In this document: positions 13,067 to 24,655 of the stretch, piece after piece | Layout of the letters: every line of letters begins with the position of its first letter | How positions within the stretch are numbered: the stretch's first letter is position 1 | From: Cinclus cinclus | Lineage: Eukaryota; Chordata; Aves; Passeriformes; Cinclidae | Assembly (NCBI RefSeq): GCF_963662255.1 | Contig: NC_085068.1 | Coordinates: forward strand, 1,612,001-1,676,000 | Direction of reading: 5' to 3' | DNA: 64,000 nt | Program-made: the position numbers and the translations under genes | Notes under the pieces: model-generated | Databases searched by the model: none | What the model was told of the DNA's origin: nothing | What the model saw: the letters and a program-made list of their open reading frames with translations, nothing else

Positions 13067-14195
13067 TGTTTAATCCTTCTCCAAGTGGTCTGGTTTGCCC
13101 AGTGAGGAGAGAAGGGTTTTTCTGTTGCTGCTTGAGTTTTTCCTATCTGGAGTAGCCGTGACCTGGCTCCGAGTGTTGCCTGGCCCTTCCACCCTATGCA
13201 GTCTCAGGGATTTGGAATGAGAAAGCTTTCAGTGGGTGCCTCCGCCACACAGCCCATGCTGGCTGCTGCATGAGCGGAAGCAGCTTTGTTTGGTGTCTGA
13301 CATTACTGAGAATCAAAAGCACTTTTAAACTCACCGGTAACTTGGTTTGGGGTGGAATGAAACAGCATTTTTAACAGAAAACCAAATTTCTCTGTGGCTG
13401 TTTAAAAATTCTCCACATCCCTTTCTTCAGGACTCTTCATGTGCATTCTCTGTTCTCAAAGTCGTGTGCCCTGGACTTTATTTTGGTGCTTTTCAGACTT
13501 TGCCACTTGTTGAACTACATTTTTATTCATAATAGAAGAAGACAAAACAATACGAGGCAATTTGCCATTTTCTTACATTTAACAATTTCAATTCTGGAAT
13601 TCCTTTTGTAATAGTACCTTCTGTTCCATGCAATTTAATGGATGTTTTCTTGCATGATCCAGAAAATACGCAGTTTTTAAACACCATGTGTTCCATAAAG
13701 CACCAGAGTCAGCACAAAAGTCAGAGCTTTACACAGCCTGCATTTTGTAAGCACAGAGGGCCTAAAATATCCCTGTAGGCAGAGAAACCAGGGAGATGGA
13801 GCCCTGGAGTTCCTGGAGTCCACTGTTAGCTGTTGTGTCAAACTGGGAAACAAAGGAAAAACCTCTGGAGCCATTTAACCTGCAGCAGGGACCGCCACAT
13901 TCCAGAGGTGAGGCTTTCAATCCATAAACATCTTGGTTCTCCTGCCAGCTGAACTCATTGTGCTGCTTTCCATTGAGACAACAAAGATGATGGAGCGATA
14001 ATTACACTGCCTTCAACCTGGAAGGGCTGTGTCTGTGTTCTCCACAGATCCCTCCTTATGGTGCCATTAGAAACCCATAATTTATTCAACTGTTTTAACT
14101 TTGTTCAAATTCAGACATTTTATATGTAGGGTATTTCTGGGCTTCAGTGTAATTCAGTAAAACTTGAATATTTTATGTGATTGCTGCCCTCACAC

Positions 14196-14340
14196 AGGTG
14201 AAAGTTGGAAGAGATCTGGGATCTTCAGGTCCAGGTGCCTGCTCTGAGCTGGATCAGCTGGAGCAGATAACTCTGGGCCACCTCCCCTTGGATTCTGAGT
14301 ATCTCCGAGGATGGCAACATCCTCAGAGATACCAGGTGAT
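14196..14340 (-). mobile_element. CR1 LINE fragment, divergent, with a strong hairpin
   Basis: The order of segments (TTGGAAGAGATCTGGGATCT, GGATCAGCTGGAGCAG, TTCTGAGTATCTCCGAGGAT) follows CR1 antisense. At 14299-14332 two 15-base arms with one mismatch surround a GCAA loop. Confidence 0.65.
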
Positions 14341-15109
14341 GCAGTTTTGGAGCTTCTTGTTGGTTTTTGGAAGAAAACAGGAGGAAAGCTGCAAAGCTGC
14401 TGATGCTTTGATTTTTGATGTGGAGTAGGGTCTTGGGTGGTTGGAGCTGTGTTCCTGGGAACAACTGTTTACCCTCAAAGTCTATTTTGTCAAAATGGGA
14501 GGCAGTTCTGTAGAACAAGTGAAAGGCACTGTGAACTCAGGGGTTTTTATGCACAGTCTGAGCTCTGCTTTCAGCAGTGGAGATGCTGGAATTTCTGCCC
14601 TCAGCACGCACACACACACTCTCCATATTTTTGAGTACCTTTATTACAGAACATGCTGATTTACTTAATTACATAATGGTCATTAATAGACCCCCCCATG
14701 CTGCAAGCCAGGTGCTGCAGCCAGGGCAGAGCCTGGCAGTTCAGTCTCAGTAAGGAGCCATGTGACGCCATAGCAGTATTTCCAGATGTTAGGGAATGAT
14801 TTCCTTTGACGTTTTCCGTGGCCTCACACCCTTGTTAGTAGCAGTTCCATGCTGATTGATTTAAAAATAGCTTTGGGAGGGAGCAGCCACCAGCAGGACA
14901 CCTGCCTATCCCCATGGCTCAAAATCACATTGGTTTGGTCTTTCACTCCAGGTGCTCTGCTGTGTTTGCAGTTCAGCATGGGCTCCTGGGCTGGAGCCTG
15001 ACCTAGGAAGGAGATAGATGATTCTTTCCTCCCTCAGGCTGGGTGTTCTGTTTGCCTTTGCACTGTGGTAAGGGACACGTACACCCAGTAGAGCTGAGGA
15101 GAAGATCAC

Positions 15110-15525
15110 TGAAACCCAGAATGGTTTGGGCAGGAGGGACCTTAAAGCTCATCCAGTCCCACAACTTCCTCTGTCCCAGGCTGCTCCCAAGTCCCATCCA
15201 GCCTGGCCTTGGGCACTGCCAGGGATCCAGGGGCAGCCACAACTGCTCTGGGCACCCTGTGCCAGGGCCTGTCCACCCTCCTAGGGAACAATTCCTTCCC
15301 AATATCCCATCTGACCCTGCCCTCTGGCAGCGGGGAGGCATTCCCTGTGTCCTGTCCCTCTAGGCCCTTGTCCCCATTCCCTCTCCAGCTCTCCTGGAGC
15401 CCCTTCAGGCCCTAGAAGGGGGCTCTGAGCTCTCCCTGGAGCTTCCTCCTCTCCAGGTGAACTCTCCCAGCCTGGCTCCAGCTTTGGAGCATCTCTACGG
15501 GCTCCTCAGGACTCACTCCAGCAGG
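15110..15525 (-). mobile_element. CR1 LINE fragment, longest minus-strand copy
   Basis: CCCAGAATGGTTTGGGCAGG at the tip is followed by CAGCCTGGCCTTGGGCACTG and AACTGCTCTGGGCACCCTG. The copy continues into the more 5' CTCTCCAGCTCTCCTGGAGC region. Confidence 0.9.
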
Positions 15526-15893
15526 TCAAGAATGTGCATTTTGTGTCTCTGTTGTCCCTGGCACAAACAGTCCTTGTCCAGGAAAAAGCAGAGTATGTCT
15601 CTTCACCATCTTCCCTTGGAGACAATCTCATTATCCATATTGAAGTAGGAAAAGTGTCTGTAGCTCTGTGGATGTTACCTGGGACTCAGTTTCCCTGTGC
15701 CTTGCTGCTTTGCCCACTCAGATGTGTGAGGTGAAATTATGTAAAGCCATAAAAAAGATTGTTACAAATTTGGCTCTGCAGGTAATGGTATGGATGATGT
15801 ATTCTGAGACAAGCTGCTGCATAGGAAAAAGGGGAGAGGGGAGTAATTCCTTGTGGGTCAGGATATTTGTGTCCTTTCAAAGGCTGAGCTTAA

Positions 15894-15984
15894 TCAGAGA
15901 ATCCCAGACTGGTTTCGGTTGGGAAGGACCTTAAATCTCGTCTTGTTCCACCCCCTACCATGGGCATGGACACGGACTTCTTCC
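15894..15984 (-). mobile_element. CR1 LINE fragment, 3' tip
   Basis: AGAATCCCAGACTGGTTTCG then CACCCCCTACCATGGGCATG, an antisense CR1 tip of about 90 bases. Confidence 0.85.
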
Positions 15985-18900
15985 ACTAAAATGTTAATAT
16001 AAGAGGAATTCCCTGAAGGCTGGGCTTATGAAAAAAGAATGCACTGGAATAAGCCAGTTTACTTGTCAAGAGAAGGTCAATGAGGATGCCAGCTACTTCT
16101 CTGCATCTTCTACTTGTCTGCAATTTGTTAAACTCCTAAAATCAGGCAAGACACCTGGATCTGAGTCCTGGCATTTCGAGGAAATAGCTTTAGATGAAGC
16201 CTACATATTTTAATAAACTCACTGACCAGTCACAGTTCCTGTTTATTATATGCCTCCACCCAAATCCAAACCTCAAAACTTCCCAGTAAATCCAGTGTGC
16301 AGAGATTTGGACCATGTCCCACCCTGGTGCCAGCCCAGCCCCTCCATCAGGAGCACTGGAATTGTGTTAATTCTGGTTTTTATGTGGAAACTCTTAATCT
16401 GCACAATTTGTTTGGTGTCAGAGAAGAGCTCTGGTCCCTTCATCAGTGATTTTAATGGGACTTTGAATATGCCAGGTGTTATATACCAATATACACAGGA
16501 AAACTATTTCTCAGGTGCTGACGCACCCTGCAGGGAAGTAGCCCTGGCTTAGAGAGGAAGCAGAGCAGAACTGCTGCATATTTTTGTTTTGCAGCATTGT
16601 CCTGGTGAGGATGAGCTGATTTCAGTGATTCTGGATAATTTGCAAATGACCTGCTTAAAAAATGTGTCATCCCTGGTATAATGGGTACCTAAAACCTGCA
16701 TATATGAACACTTTGTATCTGTGAATGGGGACTTGTGTTCAAGCAGAGGGTCTGAGAATGTGTGTGATGATCATTGAAATATCATTGTAATAATAAAAGG
16801 CAAACTGGGAGGGGAGTTGTCCTTGTTTAGTGGTTTAATCATTTGTTGTGCTATTTTTAAAGCTGGAATAGTTCACAGGTATAGTGAGAAAATACGCTTT
16901 ATGTATTATTTGAGGGGATGCTGTATAAAAAAGGCTGAAATGAATAAATTTAATAATTCAGGTTTCTCTCCCATCATCTGTAATATTTGCAGATGAGGTG
17001 GATCTATATGTTACAGATACTCTGGAGTTTCTCCTGCCAGCAGCTTTCAAGCCTGTTCTGTTGAGTGCAGAGCACACCAGGGAGGAAAAAAAAGTGATGT
17101 AGACTTGAATTGTGTGCTTGCCAAAACAGTGGTGACATTCAGATGTGTCCAGAAGAGGTGCAGGAGAAAGGCCCTCTTTGTGGTCAGATGAAAGAGGTGC
17201 CTGAGGCTGATCCTTGGTATCTCCCGAGCTCAGTAGCATAGTTAAAAGTGGTTTATTTTGTCCCTTAATATGATTTTAGGTTGGAAGCTGCTCTACCCTG
17301 TGTTCAGTGATCTCTGCTGCAGCCCCTGGGAGTGCAGTAAGGGAGACAAGGGAGAGCAGGAACTTCTTATGCCTTTCCCTGGATGCTGTCTGTGTTCCTA
17401 AGGCAGCACCTGGATGGAAAACGAGCCTTTCATTGGCCACATGTCTGTGGAAGGAGGAGATTCTGGGCTCTTCTGGGATTCTATGGCTGAGGCTGTTCTC
17501 TCTGCCTTCAATAACACAGCTTTTCACATCAGACAAAAGTAAAATGTCGCTGCAGCCTTCAGTCTTCAGAAGTTTTGTGCATTTTCACAGGAATGGGAGC
17601 AGCTGCCTGTGGGGAGGCCAGGAAAGGCTCTTCTGCCACCACTGAGTTTGTGCTGCTGCACCTTTCTCAAAATCCAGGGCATGCAGAAACCAAAGCTTGG
17701 GGGAAATCAAGGTGCTTGGTGTGAATGAAGAGGGGCACGCTGAGGAGCTGCTGTTCTGGCCTGTGCTGCCTTTAGGGAGTTCATTAGGGAGAAATGAAGA
17801 TACAGGGTTTAAATTATAATCCTCTTACTTTCCCACAGCTGAATGCCCAGAGATTTCCCTCATTGGAGGATTGCAATTGTTTGGGTTGCAGTGATTGAGT
17901 TGTCACAGTGATTGGATTTGGGGCTGTGGGAGGGCAGAGCCACAGAGCCTAGCTCCACAAAGAAATGATGATTCACAGTTAAAAGCCACATCCTTTCTGT
18001 CATCATTGCTCCATACTTGTGAGCAAAATATTTGGTTCTGCTGCTGTGGGGGATTTCTTCACCTGCATCTGAGGCAAAATTCTTGCTGTCCAGGCCAGTG
18101 ACCCAGGGGAAAACTCTGCAAAAGCAGCCTCAAGGGCTGGTGCATCAACACAGCTGGTCCCATGCTCCCTTTGTGGTTTTCCTCAATGAAAATCGTTCAG
18201 CAGCTGGAAGGAAGAACCAAGTCTTGTTGTTCAAAACGGGGATAAAGAGAAGACTCCTGTGCAATGATCTTCCCTTCCTGTACCTTGCTCCACGGGCAGC
18301 TGCCTTTGGTCTTAGGGGCTTGTGTGAGTAAGAATTTATAAATCGAGGGACAGGACCCTTACGATGTACAGTATAAAGAACACTGTCTGTGCCTCTGAGT
18401 GCCCAGCTGGGGGGTTTGAATCAGTATTTAGCATTTAACCAGATCAGGGAATTGCTTGGGAACAGACCAGTGCAGGTTTTATGCGGAAATCCCAGTACTG
18501 CAGGAGAAAAGGGGGTGGGCTGGGAGTGTTGTGTTGTTTGGGGAAAGAGATGGATCTCTTAAGAGTTTTGTCCTGTTTCCAGCCAGTGCATATTTTTCAT
18601 ATTTTATGTCTTGACATTGAATAATAACAAGATATTTTTGAAAACACGTGTGGTGGCACTTTGCTGAGTTTTTAGCTGGGGGCTCTTCATCAGTAATGCA
18701 GCGATACATGAGATATAATGAGATGTAAAACCACCTGGACAAGGGACCATAGTTTTAATTCCCCTGCAGCAACACATTGGTCTGTGGCCACACAGAAAAA
18801 GCCTTTCGAGACTGCTGGGGAACAGCCAGGGGCTGCCCATGGCCCTAGAAAACCCCGTGTTGTTCTGAAGTGTTTTGCTTTTTCTGTTATGTTCCTCCCA

Positions 18901-20943
18901 AGAGATTTAAGCTCTGTGCTGGTGACCAGGGGGAGCCAGAGCTGTGGCTGTGCCTGTGAGGCTGGGAAGTGACTGGGAATGCTAAGGTTTGGACTGGGCA
19001 TGTGGAGGCTTCCTCCCCAAGGTCACCAGCGGCCATGAAGCTCCTGAGTCACGGTCATGTGCTGGAGCTGAGTCCAGTTCTCCTTGTGTGTAACTCAGTA
19101 AATACAGACCCAGCAACCTCTTCCCTGAGTCCAGAGAGGATTCGGGAATCAGCTGCAGGGATTAACCCCTTCCCAGCCAAGCCAGCCACAGAGCTCAGTA
19201 ACTGACACCTTTCTGCCTAGGACTGGAGGGGTTTTGTTCCCAAAAAAAATTTCCAGAGGCAGAGCTGGGTGACTCAGCTCTTTTGAGCCTGATGTGTGTA
19301 CTTCGCTGTTTATTCCCAGGACAGGCAGTCCCAAGGGAGTCATATTACGCTGCAAGCTCAGTGTTTATTAACCAGCTTGGGACCTGAGCTAAGAATAACT
19401 TTTTTTCAGTGGTTTTGTTAATAGTGAATATTTTTTCCTTGCTTAGCACAGGCAGCAGCTCCAGGGGGAAACAGCCCAGAGAAAGGGTTTTCCCAGCAAG
19501 TTGTGGGAATGCGTAAACACTCAGCTGTTATCACCTTCCTCCCCTGAACAGCCACAGCTGAAATATAAAGTCAGGAAGGTGAGAGCTTTAAGGGAAGCAA
19601 ATTGCTCTGTCTCAAAGTGGAACAGCTCAGCAGCACCCTGTCCACTTCCAGCAGTTATTTGAACTTCAGGGATTCAATCCAGCCTTTAGATGCTTCCCCT
19701 TTACTTGCTTCCCTGCCCTCCCCTCCGTGGGAGTTTATTTAGGGGATTTGTGGAGCATTTCCTCTCTGATCTCTTCATTCTGTCACTCCAGCACTCCAGC
19801 CCCAGTGCACAGAGCCCTGTGAGCCCTGTGTGGCTGCAACATGACTGTGTCACTCTCGGTACCCATTTAGCTGCTTTGCACAGAATAAAGTCCTTTGACC
19901 GATGAATAGATGCAATGCTTTAATCAGCTGGTGTGTATGAAAAGCAGCAGAGTGCTGTGATTTATTCTGTTGGATCTTTGATAGTTTATTTAGGCTCTCA
20001 CAGCTGATGTGAAGTTAATACCTGCAGAAATTTATAAACCACTTTTCCCTCCCTTTTCGTCCCCCTATTATGGTTTTAACATAAATACCAGTTAAGGCAA
20101 CATCTCTCTAGTTGGTAATGTGTGGAGCAGAAGCATTTGTTATTGTACAGTAGTTGTAAAACATGTTTATTTAGCTGATGTTTGTGGTCTGCAGTAGGAT
20201 TTGTATTGCACGTGTTCCTTACTTGTGACCTTGCACCCATGGAGGTCATCTGTCCAAAACTGCCTTGGTTGATGACACCTTAATAGCAGAAACCCTTCTG
20301 TGGCCTCTAGTTAAGCCTTCATATGCTTTTTTCTTTATAACTACATGCTGTGCTCATTTTGTAGGGTTTAAATACTAAAGCAAGTTTAATCCTGGGTTGT
20401 GTCAGTGTCACAAGCAAGTGTCACCAGTGAAGTGCCTTTGGCACTGTGTTTCCAAATATCTGTTTTATAGTTTTGCTGCTAAAACTCAGAGGACTTTTAG
20501 GCTTAGTGCTAGCTGTGCTCCCTTTCTCTCACATTTCTTTTGGCTTGGGTGATTAAAATAAAATGGGAGCTGTTTTGGAGGCAGGTACAGAGTTTGGGAC
20601 AACATCAGATATCTGACTTACCCTTTGGGAGTAATTACAGAGCTCTTCTCTGTCACATGCAATTTAAGCCTGAGGAAAATGTTTTCATGAGCCTGAAGAT
20701 GGGGAGGGATAGTAGATATTTTCTTCTCTTGCTGCTGAGGTGCTGTGGGAGCAGCAGTTTGGGATGAGATCTCATCTCCTGAGATGTAGAACTGGAGGCA
20801 TGAGGAACCAGTGATCATCTGGTGCATTTATTGATACTATTTATTTACAGTATTTCCCAACACAGTCACCTACCCTGTGTGCTCACTGCTGGCTGGTGGG
20901 TGAGATACAAGGGAGAATGGCATTAAACAAAAAGAGAGTAGGT

Positions 20944-21168
20944 CTAGGTTGGATATTAGGAGGAAATCCTTCCCCATGAGGATGGGCACAGGGTGCCCAG
21001 ATCAGCTGTGGCTGCCCCTGGATCCCTGGCAGTGTCCAAAGCCAGGTTAGACATTGGGGCTGGAGCAGCCTGGGACAGGGGGAGGTGTCCCTGCCTATGG
21101 CAGGCATGGAACTGGATGAGGATGACTGAAGTCCCTTCCAACCCAAACCCTTCCATGATTCCATGATA
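20944..21168 (+). mobile_element. CR1 LINE fragment, 3' end
   Basis: GGTTGGATATTAGGAGGAAA through CAGCTGTGGCTGCCCCTGG to CCAACCCAAACCCTTCCATG; well preserved and in gene orientation. Confidence 0.9.
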
Positions 21169-22149
21169 TTAACAGCAACAGGACCTTTGGAAGAAGCCTT
21201 AATCTCACATTGGATAGAGATCCCAGATGCAGAAGGTCAGTAGCAGGATACTATAAAGGCAGGACAACTTCTCCAGGTTGCGGATGAATACTTTCCCCAC
21301 GTCTCCTTAGCTTTGGGTTATTCACTCTGGAATGACACTGACAGCACCAGCTCCAGCAGAATCACTTATCAAGTAAAAGGGGAAAAGAGTTGATGCTGCA
21401 TCTGACATCTCAAAAAAAAAATAGGCTTCTTTCTATTTAGTGGTTTACATTAATTAGGTTTTGGCTGGAGTGGATTGGATCAGTGAGCTCCTGGAGAGGA
21501 GGGACAGGGCAAACCTCAGAGGATGCTACTGCCATCAGGTGCTGAGCAAAGCATTTAATTGCTCTTGAAGGAGAGCTGTGCTGCTATATCAGTATAAACT
21601 CCTCCAGAACAACATCATCCTGCTAAATACCCTGCCCAGTGTGTTTGATGTCCTGGATCACAGTAAAGATCTAGTGGTGTATTTGGAGACACACATTTTA
21701 TCATCATTTTGACCCAAAAAGCTGTGAAAATGAGGCAGAACCTAACAGAAGGTCCTGCCTAGTTAAGTTGTGTGGTAGGAGCAGTGTCCTTGCATGTCTG
21801 TGGAGTTGTGTCTAAGTTTTGCTCTTTAAAAAGAAGTTCCAATGTGGTCCCACAGTAGGAATAGAAGGTGTTGCAGCCATTGGGGTTTGGGATGGGGCTA
21901 TTTTTGGGCTGTGCTAATTTTCTTCATCCCCTCTACCATGTTTTGGGGTGGGGGGGGGGGTGTTTGTTGTATTTATTGTATTTATCCCCTGAGACCAGGG
22001 AATTCCTGGTTGAATTGTTTCCGAACTGTATTTTCATTTACCCTGTGTTGCACTTTAGTCAACAGGTGATTAGTCCAAGGATGGAAGAGCAGAAAAAAAA
22101 AAAAAGATAATGCAAACTATCCCTGTGCTGGCACTTCTAGGGCATCTCC

Positions 22150-22632
22150 AGTTCTGGGGTAGTTCTGGGACCCTCATTAGAAGAAGGACCTGGGAAGGAG
22201 ATGGGAACAGAGCTGGGAAGAGGCTGGAGCACCAGGAGTGGCTGAAGGAGCTGGAAAGGGCTCAACCTGGAGAAAAGGAGGCTCAGGGGGTTCCTTGTGG
22301 CTCTGCACAACTCCCTGACAGGAGGGGGCAGCTGGGGGTCGGGCTCTACTTGCAGGGAACAGGGACAGGGAAGGGCCTCAAAGTTAGGCTGGATATTGCG
22401 AGAAATTCCTTCAAGGAAAAGGTTGTTCAGCCCTGGCACAGACTTCCCAGGGCAGTGGTGAGGTCCCTATCCCTGGGGGGGGGGCGAGGGGGGGGCGGGT
22501 TAAAAGATGTGTAGCTGTGGCAGTTGGGGACGTGGTTTAGTAGTGGCCTTGCTAGTGCTGGGGAACAGTTGGGCTTTAAGATCTTAGAGAGCTTTTCCAA
22601 CATTACCAATTCCATGATTCTGTGGTTCTTTG
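22150..22632 (+). mobile_element. CR1 LINE fragment, longest + strand copy
   Basis: GGCTGAAGGAGCTGGAAAGG, GGAGAAAAGGAGGCTCAGGG and TTTTCCAACATTACCAATTC mark about 480 bases of CR1. G-runs at 22477-22497 interrupt it. Its 3' tip touches the retroviral remnant that follows without any spacer. Confidence 0.9.
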
Positions 22633-22904
22633 TTGAGGGAGATGAATCAGGAAGACCTTACAAATACGATTGCCTGGCAAAAGATGATGAGAATATGGAA
22701 ACTATAAGCGAGATTGAAATGAAAGCCATCTTTGACATACCAAACCTTAGTTACTTAACAACAAAGAAAACAATAGTATGGCCAGCTGAAAGTAATCCCC
22801 TCTTGATTAAACAATTCCCTCTGCTTGCAGACAGGTCTAAGGGTCAGAGAAGACCCTACTAGCTTGGCAGAAGGGGTCCAAAGAGGAGTTTTTAGGGTTT
22901 GAAA
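22633..22904 (+). mobile_element. Endogenous retrovirus remnant, 3' internal part
   Basis: The block directly upstream of the LTR is not CR1 and stays open in one frame until the TAG at 22860-22862. The encoded end is Lys/Asp/Glu-rich (for example KAIFDIPNLSYLTTKK) and finishes RSKGQRRPY. Its position just before an LTR suggests the end of the last retroviral coding region, but I cannot name the gene from the sequence. The 5' part of the provirus is missing; the remnant abuts a CR1 tail at about 22632. After the stop, a purine-rich AAAGAGGAG at 22880-22888 may be part of the polypurine tract. Confidence 0.6.
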
Positions 22905-23339
22905 TGTAACACAGTGTGGTAATGTAATGATTCTTATAGGCTGTATGTAAATGGTATAGGATTTGTATAGTATATTAGATTGGTTAGTGAAAATTAGAAT
23001 ATTCAACACAGATGTATTGTATTGTAACGGGAACTTCGCTCTCTTACCTCTTACTCTCTTGCCTTTCTTTTTACTACTGCTCTTACTTTCTTGGCTCTTT
23101 ATTCTTACTCTCTCAGTCTTCTTCTTACTCTTGCTGTTATGGACCTGCTCTAAGCTGTGGCTGGAGCTCCAAGCAGGGCCCTTTCACCCATGCCCTTTAC
23201 AATAAACCACAAGTTCCAAGACTTGACTTCAGAGATCTCTTGTCTCCATCCGTCCTGACCATCCTACCCCACCGACGCTCCTACAGGCCTTCAGAGCAAA
23301 GGCTGTTGAAGGCTGGAGGCTGGTTTTTGTGCCATTACA
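22905..23339 (+). mobile_element. Retroviral long terminal repeat (3' LTR), 435 bases
   Basis: The proposed LTR begins TGTAACACAG and ends GCCATTACA, so its ends form the short inverted repeat TGTAA/TTACA expected of LTRs. It contains an A/T-rich block with TATAGTATATTAG at 22967-22979, a long C/T-rich stretch at about 23035-23140 and a polyadenylation signal AATAAA at 23201-23206. The orientation is the same as EIF4G3. I cannot see a second LTR or a convincing target-site duplication because the 5' side is lost. Boundaries are inferred. Confidence 0.65.
23201..23206 (+). terminator. LTR polyadenylation signal AATAAA
   Basis: AATAAA in the R region of the LTR, in the gene's orientation. It could in principle end EIF4G3 transcripts prematurely inside the 17.7-kb intron, though nothing in the sequence shows that it does. 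Confidence 0.5.
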
Positions 23340-24165
23340 ATAATAAACTATCTCAAAAATTAATAATGTAAATTGTAGTATTTTAGTTCAAAAAGAATGA
23401 GGAAAAAGACATTCTGAAAAGTTATTTCTAAATGTCTCGTTAAAATGCGTCATCAGCAGAGCTCCATAGCTCCAGTTTATTGTTACTTTGGGCAAATAAC
23501 ACTTGGGGAGAGCATCTTTTGGGATAAATTGTTATAGCCCATGGAAATGGGTGGAAGAAGGAAAAATGTGCAGACCCTGTAGCCATGGCCTGCCTTCCAT
23601 GTGGGATGATTTGGGGCTGTTCCATTGCATTGGAAAGGCTTTATTATTGCAGCAACAGCAGCTTCTGTTAAACACACTCAAGGTTGTTTCTTGCTGTTTG
23701 TCTGTTTCTGGAAGGATTTATTGGCATGATCTACAGTTCTGGCTTTCCTTGGAAGCTGGTTCAGGGACAGCTTTTGGAAACCGGTGTCCAGGCCTTTGGA
23801 CACTAAGGGTTTTGGTGACACTCTGTTGGGGTATGTGTCTGGTGGATTGTTTTCCACTGCAGCACTTTGGGAACTCAGGTGATAAATAGTAGCAAACTGA
23901 CTTATAAAATAGTAGTAAACTCTGACTAATCATGAGTAATGCAGCTGTTAATTACTAGTGGACCTGCTATTGTAGCTACAAGCTGCTACCATGAGAGGCA
24001 GTGTTGACGAATTGGTCCTTGACAGAGACAGTTTCTCCATTGTAATCTTTTCACCTTTATCTCACTGTCAGTCACTCCAGCTGATAACATGTTCTGTTCC
24101 TTCTTTTTTTTTTTTTTGGATGAATCATTGGATCCACTCCCTTTTCTTTTCTTGTTCCCTGGCAG

Positions 24166-24261
24166 GCTCCTTATCCCTCAGGACAGAATGCAGCTCCAAC
24201 CACGTTGGTGTACCCTCAAGCCCCTCAAACAATGAACACGCAGCCTCAGACCCGCTCGCCG
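24166..24261 (+). CDS. EIF4G3: EIF4G3 coding exon encoding APYPSGQN...MNTQPQTRSP (96 nt)
   Basis: This exon encodes 32 residues beginning APYPSGQNAAPTTLVYPQ and ending MNTQPQTRSP, in phase 0 at both ends. The acceptor is CTGGCAG ending at 24165, behind a T/C-rich tract at 24102-24160; the donor is GTAAGG at 24262. The ATG at 24232 (peptide MNTQPQTR) corresponds to the start I recall for the shorter human eIF4G3 isoform (MNSQPQTR). It has A at -3, an adequate start context. In transcripts that include the upstream exons it is an internal methionine. Confidence 0.93.
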
Positions 24262-24580
24262 GTAAGGAGCCCAAGCTGACCTCATCTGTCGTTCTTTCCT
24301 CCTCCTTTGTGTGTTTTCTCTGTTTGTGTGTGTCTATAGCACATGGCTGGTTCTCTGGAAAGCCTGTTTTACTGACCTGGAAGAACATCCCAAATGTCAA
24401 ACTTTAATTGAGTTTTTTCATACACTATCTTGGTAGGCTAATTTTCCTTCTGAAGTTCCTAAAGAAGCAGTGGAGGGAGTCTCATCTACCTTCAAATAAC
24501 ACCATTTATTTTTAGCCTAGTTGCTTTCAGGTTCACTTCATTATAGAGCTCAGGTTCATTGCCAGAATCTTTCTCTTATC

Positions 24581-24655
24581 TTCTTTTTTATTTTTATTTT
24601 TATTTTTATTTTTATTTTTATTTTTATTTTTATTTTTATTTTTATTTTTTTCTTT
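24581..24655 (+). repeat. (TTTTTA)n hexanucleotide tract
   Basis: About eleven nearly perfect copies of TTTTTA lie 320 bases after the donor of the 24166-24261 exon. Confidence 0.95.

Larger units (their letters stand above)
6455..24165 (+). other. EIF4G3 intron, 17.7 kb
   Basis: This is the longest intron in the window. It carries CR1 fragments near 8488, 11141, 12763, 14196, 15110, 15894, 20944 and 22150, and the 3' part of an endogenous retrovirus with its LTR at 22633-23339. A G-rich run (GGGGTGGGGGGGGGGG) lies near 21945. The remainder is unique AT-rich or mildly GC-rich sequence. I found no exon with flanking splice sites and a recognisable eIF4G3 peptide, and no CpG-rich block that would suggest an internal promoter. 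Large-intron alternative first exons cannot be excluded by eye. Confidence 0.8.
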
